Shown: positions 38,288-47,000 of the stretch, in pieces
Layout: each line of letters begins with the position of its first letter
Numbering within the stretch: position 1 is the first letter of the stretch
DNA from: Leishmania donovani
Taxonomy: Eukaryota; Euglenozoa; Kinetoplastea; Trypanosomatida; Trypanosomatidae
Direction: 5' to 3'
DNA length: 64,000 nt
NCBI RefSeq assembly: GCF_000227135.1
Contig: NC_018263.1
Location: forward strand, 2,198,259-2,262,258
Program-made: the position numbers and the translations under genes
Notes under the pieces: model-generated
The model's input: the letters and a program-made list of their open reading frames with translations, nothing else
Database searches by the model: none
Told to the model about the DNA's origin: nothing

Positions 38288-39510
38288 GTTCTGCTACTCT
38301 GTGCGTCTCCCTCTCTCTATTTCGCTGGAGCTGCTACGGTTTGAAACTGGGGCGCTGCGCCTGTAAGCTGCTGCATACAACAAACGAGGGTCCACGCGGA
38401 GGCGGGGGTAGGGGCGCTGAGAACGCCTTGGTAAAGTCGCATATGCACCTGTGGACAGGGGTTGGGAGCCGGAGGCGGGGACACTGCAGAAGCAGTGGAA
38501 ACAGAGAGAGAGAGCCACAAGCAGTGTTGAGCAGAGGCCGAGTGCTGCAAGGACCCCGTGGGCCGTTCATCCATGGTGAGAGAGAGGAGGAATGAAAAGT
38601 CAGGGCACTGCGGGGTGCGGGCCGCCCGTGAGTGACACCGACGGCTGATGTGCACCTCCCAATGCGTTTGAGCCGCACCAAAGAATGGCAGAGGGCAGGA
38701 AAAAGAAACCGCAACACCTCTGGCACAAACCTCAAAGGTGGCCCCTTCAAGAGGGGGTCGGGCTCTCACAGAAGCCAGCAAACGCCATCGCCCGTGCGCA
38801 TTTGGGTGCCTCAGCATATCCGCAGCCCTTCGCCTGACCTCGTTCCACAGCCTCGTTCGGCTGTATGCCTACGCGCACAAACGAACGTGCACCATTGTGG
38901 CGCGCACGCTTGGCACAAGGTGTGACTTGCGCAGCGCTCTTTGCGCGCGCATTCCTGTGTAACGAGTCCCTCGAACATTTCGCGGCCTGTCTTTCGGTTA
39001 AATATTACACAAACTCTCTCTCCCTGACACCGTCGCCTTCGCATCACTCGCGCGCACACTCACACAATCGCGAGCAGATGCAGACCCGGACGGAGAGAGG
39101 GAGGGAGAATCAGTTAAGGCTCACCCCCTTCCCTGGATCCGTTAGGAACTACGCAGAGGGCGGATGGAGCCGGGACGCGTAACAGAACAAGAAGTACGCA
39201 CACACACGCGCGCGCGAAAAAAAAAAACACGAGCCGACGAAGGAACGCTGCATCACGGGCAACGAGAACACGGACATCAACGTTCGCAGAGCTGAGCTAC
39301 TTTGTCTTGGCCACCACTGTCAGCAGCGACGAAGAAGAAGTGGCGCTGGTGAGCGGTCCCCGGGGCGTGGGCACAAAAGGCCACTGCACTTACGCCTCGC
39401 GCAGTTCACTGGATACCGGGCACACGCCGCAGCAGAGGAGAGGCGGTGCAGGATCGGCTGCACAGCTCAGCACGCTGTAGCTCTGGTGGCGGTGAGAGAG
39501 AGAACGCTCT
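38288..39510. other. Intergenic region, MscS gene to mini-gene
   Basis: About 1.2 kb. A sense-strand pyrimidine tract near 38500-38515 may serve MscS splicing. A GC-rich unique block lies at about 38650-38990. No supported gene. Confidence 0.55.
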
Positions 39511-39654
39511 CTACAGACCAGTGCTGGCCGCACCTGCCGGCTTGGCAGTCTGCTTGTTCACGATGGCCGTCTTGGACTTTCCGTAGTCATCGCGACGGCG
39601 GCCGCTGGACCTAAGAAACTGTTGGTACTGCGCGGAGTTGGTATCGTAGATCAT
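39511..39654 (-). CDS. 47-residue mini-protein, function unknown
   Basis: A complete ATG-to-TAG frame of 47 codons that I translated by hand. It begins MIYDTNSAQYQQFLRSSG, passes through an Arg/Asp cluster (GRRRDDYGKSK) and ends AASTGL. Third codon positions are mostly G or C (TAC, GAT, ACC, AAC, TCC, GCG, CAG, AAG), like true genes here and unlike the flanking UTR. On the sense strand a T-rich stretch is followed by AG at 39708-39704, about 50 nt before the ATG. No membrane segment, signal peptide or Cys motif. It lies between MscS and TRM6 in a gap that would otherwise be about 2 kb. Function unknown; I do not recognise a family. Confidence 0.65.
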   Translation of the reverse strand: MIYDTNSAQYQQFLRSSGRRRDDYGKSKTAIVNKQTAKPAGAASTGL

Positions 39655-40330
39655 GATGACGGCCGGAGAGGGGAGGGGGGATAGGGTGGAGTGCAGATAG
39701 AGCCTGCTGAAAACAGATTGAGATCTGCTGACGATTGAAATAATGTGGGCGTGTGCGTGGGAGAAAAAAATGGGAGACTGTAAAACGACTGTAGAGCTCC
39801 TGAACGGATTTATTCAAATGATCGGCGGTGTTTGTGCGTGTGTGTGCGTTGGCGCGCTCCAAGGACAGCCCATCGAAAGCGTGGGAAGAGATGAGATGGT
39901 TGAGGTTCACAACGAAGATGGGGTAACATCTGGGCATGAAACACCGGAGGAGGTGCCACGTCCTGCACGTGCACGAACGTCGACATGCGTCCAAAAGAAA
40001 AAAAAACGCTGAAAGACGGCAGACAGGCAAAAACATATCTATGCCCACATTCCTGGCATGCGATAGGGGAAGAGAAAGGGGAGAAGGGGAAGGGGCGCAC
40101 GATGGGAAACCGTTGTGCCGGAGCATGCTCGCGCGGTGCCGTTGGCCGGTATTCTTTTCGTTTGACGTGTTCTCATATTCTTTTCTTGCTTAATCGACTT
40201 ACTAGATTGCTAAACAGACACAGGCGCACACACGAACGCCAACGCACACGGACCGGCAGAGGCATACAGAGCCGGGAAGGTGCATGGGGGCGTGCGACGG
40301 GCAGCAGAAGAGCATGGGTGGCGACTCGAT
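39655..40330. other. Intergenic region, mini-gene to TRM6 gene
   Basis: The mini-gene's splice signals, then mixed sequence with an A run near 40003-40011. No further gene seen. Confidence 0.6.
39704..39726 (-). promoter_or_regulatory. Predicted spliced-leader acceptor for the mini-gene
   Basis: A T/C-rich sense-strand stretch runs to AG at 39708-39707 and 39705-39704, about 50 nt before the 47-codon frame. A second C/T-rich tract lies between this AG and the ATG. Confidence 0.4.
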
Positions 40331-41725
40331 TCAGTTGGCGTTTCCCTCGTCCGAGGTTTCCACGTTCGCAGACTTCTTCGAAGCCATGCCGTTGAGCTCC
40401 TCGGCAGCTGACCTTTTGTGACCTGCGTGCGTCGTGGCTGATAGAGCAGGTGCCGTTACCGCCGCAGCCCACCGCGGTACCGCTGGGCTCCGGCACACCT
40501 TGATCGCCGTCAGAAGATACCCGGCCGCTGTGCTCATGTTCACGGTGGGGTGGGTGCGCTTCGGCAGCACTTGGTGATGGCGGTACCACGTTTCGGATAT
40601 TTGAAGGTTCACACAGTTGTCGCGCAGCGCGAGAAAGATGCCGGTGAGGTCTTCAGGGAACGGGCTGTAGACGACAATGTGGCCACCAAACGCCAGGAAG
40701 GGGAGCAGGTCCGCCACGGCGCGTTGCGGCGATTCGTCGTCGCAGATGACAAGGGAGTCCGCCGGACTCTCGAGCAGGAGCTGCCGCGCCTCGAGCCCCT
40801 TCACCCACTGCGTCGAACTAGCACAGGTGTCTTGACGCCTCAGCCCCTTCCCTGCGGCAGCGCCGGCGGCGTTCTTCTCAGCCGCCTCAGCGGTGCCCCT
40901 CGCCGACTCCTTGTCCGGTTCTTCCAAACCTTCAAGAAATCCAGGGTTGCGGGGCACCGCCTTCCACCGTTCCTTGACGAGGGGGAGCTTAAGCACCTTG
41001 ATGGCAGTCATCGGGTTCGGCTGCGCGTTCTTGTCTAGGATCTGGAAGATGCGGCCCTCGTCCGACATGCGCGTGAGTAGGCTTGCCGGCAGCACACCGT
41101 TCGTCTTCTCGTACAGAATAACACGGCTGTTGTGATGCACGTCGCTATGATGCAGAATCAGAGCCACCGTGTCGGCGCGCAGTCGAAGGCACCGCGCCTC
41201 TTCAGACGTGTTGTCCGAAGGGTTGATGGTGGGGACGTGGAGCTCCGCCAGATTGTCGACGGTTACGCGCTCGATCTTGAAGAGGGTGCCGTACTTCTTT
41301 TGCTTCTTTTTGAGGTACTTCTCCTGCGCAAAGTTAGTTTTGGTGCGGTAGCTGGCACTCTTTTCCACTAGTGTTTGGAGGAGCTGGTCGAGGCCTTTCT
41401 CGCGACGAATCGCCGCTACCTCGTCGTTGGAGAGCTGCTGATTCGTGTTGTCATCCACTAAGTCGCGATTGTCTTTCACCTCCTCGCCATCCCCGACCTC
41501 GGTGATGTCCAGATCCGGATACTCGTCGCTCTCCATGAACTTCTTTCGAGCGTGGTCGAGGTGGCATACGCCACCGTAGCGCATGCCAATCAGCGTCGTG
41601 GCGAGTGCTGCACCAGATCGCCCGAGGCGCACCGTTACATCCTTTTTGACCTGCACAATCTTGTTCGACCCTCCGCCGCTGATGAAGACGTAGTCGTCCT
41701 CCTGGATGAGATCCGAAGAACTCAT
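40331..41725 (-). CDS. TRM6: tRNA m1A58 methyltransferase non-catalytic subunit TRM6
   Basis: A 464-residue protein (Gcd10 family). The N-terminal fold reads DDYVFISGGGSNKIVQVKK, followed by the family block NRDLVDDNTNQQLSNDEVAAIR (86-106) and the hallmark TNFAQEKYLKKKQKKY (130-145), which matches the FAQEKYIKKKKKKY signature of TRM6. The C-terminal half has a degenerate methyltransferase-like fold (DSLVICDDESP, LLPFLAFGGHIVVYSPF) without a SAM-binding GxGxG, as expected for the non-catalytic subunit. It works with TRM61 to methylate A58 in the T-loop of tRNAs, including the initiator. A Glu/Ala/Lys-rich linker near 270-295 is low-complexity. The ATG at 41725 is verified, with a predicted splice acceptor 45 nt upstream. 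Confidence 0.92.
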   Translation of the reverse strand: MSSSDLIQEDDYVFISGGGSNKIVQVKKDVTVRLGRSGAALATTLIGMRYGGVCHLDHARKKFMESDEYPDLDITEVGDGEEVKDNRDLVDDNTNQQLSNDEVAAIRREKGLDQLLQTLVEKSASYRTKTNFAQEKYLKKKQKKYGTLFKIERVTVDNLAELHVPTINPSDNTSEEARCLRLRADTVALILHHSDVHHNSRVILYEKTNGVLPASLLTRMSDEGRIFQILDKNAQPNPMTAIKVLKLPLVKERWKAVPRNPGFLEGLEEPDKESARGTAEAAEKNAAGAAAGKGLRRQDTCASSTQWVKGLEARQLLLESPADSLVICDDESPQRAVADLLPFLAFGGHIVVYSPFPEDLTGIFLALRDNCVNLQISETWYRHHQVLPKRTHPTVNMSTAAGYLLTAIKVCRSPAVPRWAAAVTAPALSATTHAGHKRSAAEELNGMASKKSANVETSDEGNAN

Positions 41726-42559
41726 TTGACCTCACAGCTTCTGATCCGGGTTTGCCGAAAGATGCGTATCTGTATGGGCCGAGAAGGGAAGGGGGAGCGG
41801 TTGGGACACCGCAGACACGAACTCCTTCACGTGTGCGTGCACCAGCGATGGCGGTGCGCTCGTCGACCGTCCTTTCGCTTCCAGCTGCAGCGCCTCGTCT
41901 TTGCTTTTCGTTGTTTGGTCGGGTGCTCGAAAGCATGAGTAGAGAGAAGGAGTGTGTGTGTGGTGTGTGTGGCTGAGAGTGCGGGGGAGCAGTCATGGCA
42001 CAGCGTCGCATACGCGCGTGTAACGGAGACGCGCGCCTGTCGTCGACACGAGAGTGCTAGACAGGCAAAGCAAAAGGCAAAGAAGGAGGCCTCGCCAACG
42101 CAGAGACCATTCCTGCTTCTGCCCCCTCCCCTTTCCAGCAAGCCAAGCTTTCACAGAGGCCCACTGCACACTGCGGTGCAAGCAGCGAGGGAGTCTGGTA
42201 AGGAGGCAGCACAGCTGTGCATAAGTGCCTCAACACAAGTGAATGACTCATTTTTTTTTTTTGGCCCATGACCCGAGCTCGCTAACGTCTCTTGGCCGGT
42301 CAAAAACATCCCGGGAAAGCTTGTGCCTTGCCCATCTAGCACACCAGCGCGGCAGTCCTTTGGCACGCCTAGTTGGGCGACATGGTAACGAGAGAAGCCC
42401 GTCCACCTTTTGTTGTCTTTCGGTACGACGCACACGCCTATTCACACGCAGAGGCAGCGGGCGCCAGGCTCACAAGCGCCAAGGGACGAGTGAGTTCGCA
42501 AAGACAACGCGAGTCACGCTCTTCCTCCCCGCCTCCCCGCCCCTCACCTTGCACTGGAG
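41726..42559. other. Intergenic region, TRM6 gene to LRR gene
   Basis: TRM6 splice signals, short TG runs near 41955-41970 and a T run at 42250-42261. No gene seen. Confidence 0.6.
41770..41800 (-). promoter_or_regulatory. Predicted spliced-leader acceptor for TRM6
   Basis: Sense-strand C/T tract at about 41800-41782 followed by AG at 41771-41770, 45 nt before the ATG, with no intervening ATG. Confidence 0.45.
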
Positions 42560-43330
42560 CTATGACGTGCGTGCTGCGACGGTAGCCGTACTTGGTTTAC
42601 ATCGATCTGCAGCGCGCTCGAGTTGGCGTCGCAGCGTCGTTTCCTCACTCACAGTGGCTGTCATCTGCACCCGGATAGACTGAAAAGATCGAATGGCGGC
42701 GTCCACGATTGCCTTGGTGGAGTTTGCCGTGGCGTCGTGCGCCTCTGCGGTCGTGCTCTCAGCGAGGGAGCTCGCGCGTAGATAGGCTGACACACCATCT
42801 ACCCAACGCACATGGGACACCCTAGCGAGGAAGTGCTCTCTATACGCCACAGCGTCGCGACAAACCGGGTTGTCCAGCAGTAGCAGCCTGTCAGGGCTCT
42901 GCTGAGGACTCCCCAAGTCTGTGTCAGTGCCGTCCAAAGGCACGTGTCGCTGCAACACCAGTTCAGCGAGGCAAGGGAGCGGCACGAGTGGTTGAAGGGA
43001 GCCCACCGAGGCAAGCTTGTTGCCCTCCAGCATGCATCGCTCCAGCGCCGCGCATGTGACGAGCGCGCTGATATCGTGAAGGCAGTTCTCGGCTGCGTTG
43101 ATGAATGTGAGCTGCGGCGCGACGCTTTCCAGCCCTGACAACGAGTTTAGCCTGTTTCCCGATATGTCTACCACGCGCAGCCCGCCGCAGCGGACAAAGG
43201 CATTGGCGTCGATCGCCTGATAGCCTTTGCGCCGTAAGGGCACGTGAAAGATGAGTTGGGGTTCGTACTGCTGCGAGGAGGTGAGACAGTCATCTTCAGT
43301 GAGCCTGTGCTCGGCATCCTTGTGCAGCAT
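42560..43330 (-). CDS. Leucine-rich repeat protein, LRRC61-like
   Basis: A 256-residue protein from the ATG at 43330; the longer open frame begins at TTG and was trimmed. Residues 48-128 hold three to four SDS22-type leucine-rich repeats (LRVVDISGNRLNSLSGLES, LTFINAAENCLHDISALV, LERCMLEGNKLASVGSL). An LRR cap follows at 153-179 (DNPVCRDAVAYREHFL, VRWVDG), as in U2A'-type and LRRC61 proteins. Repeat order, the ..LPCLAEL.. segment and the NPVC cap align well with animal LRRC61. The C-terminal 65 residues are helical, with a possible coiled coil (SFQSIRVQMTATVSEETTLR). Such proteins are adaptors, often ciliary or flagellar, but no partner can be named. Confidence 0.7.
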   Translation of the reverse strand: MLHKDAEHRLTEDDCLTSSQQYEPQLIFHVPLRRKGYQAIDANAFVRCGGLRVVDISGNRLNSLSGLESVAPQLTFINAAENCLHDISALVTCAALERCMLEGNKLASVGSLQPLVPLPCLAELVLQRHVPLDGTDTDLGSPQQSPDRLLLLDNPVCRDAVAYREHFLARVSHVRWVDGVSAYLRASSLAESTTAEAHDATANSTKAIVDAAIRSFQSIRVQMTATVSEETTLRRQLERAADRCKPSTATVAARTS

Positions 43331-44091
43331 CGCGACACTCCACCGCAACGAAACCTTTTCGGTTGTGGGTCCGCTGGTCAACTGAGTGAAGGGAACCCTA
43401 TAGAGCCGTGAAGAGGCCAGTTGGTGTGTCGCTGCAGTGGCAGCCAAGCGGAAGCCAAAGCACAGAGAAATGACACTGCCTTCGAGCAACGTGGCATAAT
43501 GTGAGACGGAGAGAGTGACAGGAGTTGCGGCAACGTGCAGGATGCCGATGTCGCAGTCAGTGGAGCGTCGCCCGAGAAGGAAAGACGTGCGTGGATGAGA
43601 GTTGCTGGCTCTTTCTGTCTTCTGTTTCGCTGCCGTCTTCGTCCTCCACAGCCGTGTGCAGGCGACTATGTGACACCAAGACCGGGTGTGCTACGACAGA
43701 GAGTGACATTGAGGAGTGATTGTGCTCTAGAACACGCACAAACACGAGGCCAAAGCAGCTGCGTGCCTGCGTGCGTTCAGCGACACTGCGCGGTGTGCAA
43801 TTCTGCTTACCTGTTACTTGGGCATCTCGACTTGAGAAATTACGTCTGTGTGATGGACGAAAGGCGTCCTTTTTTTTTTTGTTTTTTTTTTTTTGTGAAC
43901 AACAAAAGGCGGATGACACATAGACAACAAAATCTGTCCGCCCTCCTCTCGCAGCACTTCGCCGATGGACTTAAGCACCCGCTTGCCTGATCCTCTGTCT
44001 GCGCACCCGCCCACGTGGACGCCGATACAGAAACACAAACACACACACACACAGGATTCGCTGCGCGCCTTGAAAGTAGGCGCGGTCACTA
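43331..44091. other. Intergenic region, LRR gene to giant mitochondrial-type gene
   Basis: Contains an interrupted T run at about 43869-43893 (A run on the sense strand) and an AC microsatellite at 44041-44053. No gene seen. Confidence 0.6.
44041..44053. repeat. Short AC microsatellite
   Basis: Six AC units, continuous with degenerate CA units just upstream of 44041. Confidence 0.7.
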
Positions 44092-47000
44092 CTAGCAGCG
44101 ATGCAGCAGAGCCTCCTGCTTCACCTTGCGTTGGGCAGACCAAAAATCCTTGACACGCCGCCTGCTCCTCACCTTCCGCAGGCGAGACGCACGCAGCTGA
44201 GTCGGCAGCTCGACCTCGAACGCGTCACACAGCTCCTCCGTCATGGCCTGGAAGTGCTTATGTCCCCGTGCGCCGTCTCGGCTGTCGAGAATATGGAGCA
44301 CCAACGCACCCACGCTACTACTGTAGCCCATCTCCAAGTCGAGGATTAGCCGACCCACCTGATACTGCTGAAGCGGTGTCAGCGACGCCGCCATCTTCTC
44401 CAGCCGTTGAAAGCACAGAACAAGAAGTCGCTCCGGCACCTGCGACACGGTCAGGCTGGCAACGGCCTGCAGCACGCTAAGCAGCTGAGGCACGTCCAGC
44501 TTCACCTCGGTGCTGGCCTGGCGCTCGAGAGCCTGAAGCGCTGCCGTCACGACGATCTCGTCATTGATGTTAAAGTGCGCGTGGCACTGCACGAGACGCA
44601 CGATGGCACTGCGACGGCACTGATCAAGCATAGGTAGCATGCGAGTGTCGATGGCGTCCAACACGGGCTCCACGATTGCCTCGCTGCTGACCTGCAGCGC
44701 AGCGGTGAGGACAAGTTCCAGGTCATCGGACGGAAGCAGCGGGATATCGGTTTGAATAGGTGCGAAGACGACGGCCTCGAAGCGGCGCAGCACGGTCGTG
44801 TCCATGGCGATGGCCTTGAGGAGAACGCAGCGGCTGTGTGCGTCGGCGCGCTCGTAGCACAACGCTAGCGTTCTTTCGAAGGTAGCGTTCTCGTCTGCGG
44901 CAGCAACGGCCGGAGTGAAGGCGCCGGATGGACTTGGCTGCGACGCCGGCAGCATCAGATCCCACGCCTTCAGGCGGCCGATGCTCTGCACCAGTCGCGC
45001 AAACTCGCTCGGGTTCAGATCACTGCTGCGGCTCAGGAGCATCCGGCATACATGCCGGCTTGCTGTCTCTTCCGTCGCTGACAGGGACGAGGTGGTGGCC
45101 GTGGCCAGCTCTGCGACGGCGGCTAGCCAGTGCTGTACGCCGTCAAACACGCTCAGCACCAGCTCAGTGACCCGTAGGAGAGGGAACGGCTGATATCCTC
45201 GTGCAGCTGCCTCCGCGCACTTCGTCGCAATGCGCAGGAGTGCCTCCAAGGCGGAAACGATATCGCTGTCCGAGGTCATCACGACCGCCTCGTGCAGACT
45301 GGCGAGCTGTGCCTTGGTGAAGACGGACTCGAGAATGATGCCCACGGTGGATGGCAGGAGGACGCGGTGCTCAGCGAGCAGATGCACCAGCGCTGCCAGC
45401 TCGCGCCACTGGAGCGGTGTCGTCGCCAGAATGTTGGGCAGGAGCTGCTGCTCGACCTTCGCCACAACACCCTGCTCCCGCATCTGGTGAAGAGAGGTCG
45501 GATATGATATGAGAAAAATCCGCAGCTCCTCGACAGTGAAGATGTGCTCAAGAGAGAGAAGGCGGTCGCAGCAGGCGCGAATGAGCTCACGACGCTCGTG
45601 CTGCTCTGCCTCCCCAACGATGTGTGTCGTCGACGTCAACGTCCAGAGCAAGTCGTCGATGACCGAAGCGCTGCTCTCTCCAGTCGCTGGCTTCCTTTCG
45701 GATGGCAGCTCCGCCAGGCTGCCGCGATCGGTGCGGAAGCAGAGGTACCCCTGCAGTATCATCATGAGCAAGCTCTTGTCTGACTCACTGGTGTCCTCGG
45801 CCACCGCCGATACCCGATCCAGCAAGCGCCGCAGCAGCGGCAGAGGCACATCTTCATGACGCGCTGCCAGCGCAGAGAGCACGCGTGCGACCCAGGCGAT
45901 GGTCATGTGCGGCAGGTGGGCCGCAACAATAGCCTCGCTGATCTGCATCGGCAGCCTCTTCGCAATCGTGACGTAGTCGTTGAGATCGACGCTGGCATGC
46001 ATGTCTGTTGTGGAAAGTAACGTCAGCACCTCAGCGGCCCCGGCAGGGTACTGTGCGACCAGCAGCAGCAGCTCCCGCTGGCTGAAGTCGCTCAGCTGCG
46101 GCTGCAGCTGCTGCACCACAAACGCAGACACGCGAGGGAAAAAGACGGAGAGCCTCCGCATATGGGCGAGGCCGAGCTGCTTCAACTCGACCGCCCCAAG
46201 ATATGGAATGAGGCGGAGGAGGCAAGCCTCTAACTTGGCGTGGGCTGCTACGTGACTCTCAAAGTCATCCTTTTCGTTCGAGGTGTCGTCCTCGTCGTCT
46301 GGCTCCAGGCTGAATTGCGGCGCAACGCCCTGCGGCTCCATTGACAGACTTCTCGCGCAGTCGAGTAGGGTCAAAGTCGGTTCGTTCGATGCCCAGGCGC
46401 TCGCATCACCGCGGTGGATGTAGGCCGAAAGTAATCTCAGCTGTGCCACATGGAGGTGTGGCAACGCAAGGGTGAGGTGGTTTAAGAAGCTGGCGATCGA
46501 CTTCGAAACCGCGGCGCTTCGCTCCTGGCTGTCCTCGATTTGCCCCATGGCGAGGCGACGCTGCAAGGTGGAGAAGGCAATGAAGCCGATGTGGAGGTCC
46601 TCGCTCAAGACTGGCACCGTGCGACGCCTCTTGACGGCCATCAGAAAGGCGAAAACGACGTGGTGAAAGATGCGGATGTCACAGCTGGCCAGAAGAGTCC
46701 TCAAGAAGGCAGGAAACAGCGCGGGGAGCTCGATGGAGGAGTCCATGCGAACGGAGCAGACAAAGTGCGCGGCGAGAGGAGGCACGCTGAGCAGCCCCGA
46801 GCACTCGTGCTCGTCGTCTGCGGCGGCGATGGAGCCGCCATTCATGGCGTGCGCAGCCCACATGAGGGTTTGTGTGCTCACCTTCGCGTTCCCGTCTGCG
46901 GCCCCCGCCGGGGCCGATGTACACCAGCCCGATGATACTCTGTCCTCCGCTATGATCGACGTCCGCTCTGCCATGCGGCGAGCAATAGGAAGCATGACGC

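Noticed and set aside
43869..43893. A-run on the sense strand as a retroposon tail
   Set aside because: No recognisable element body lies upstream of it on the sense strand; it looks like a simple homopolymer.
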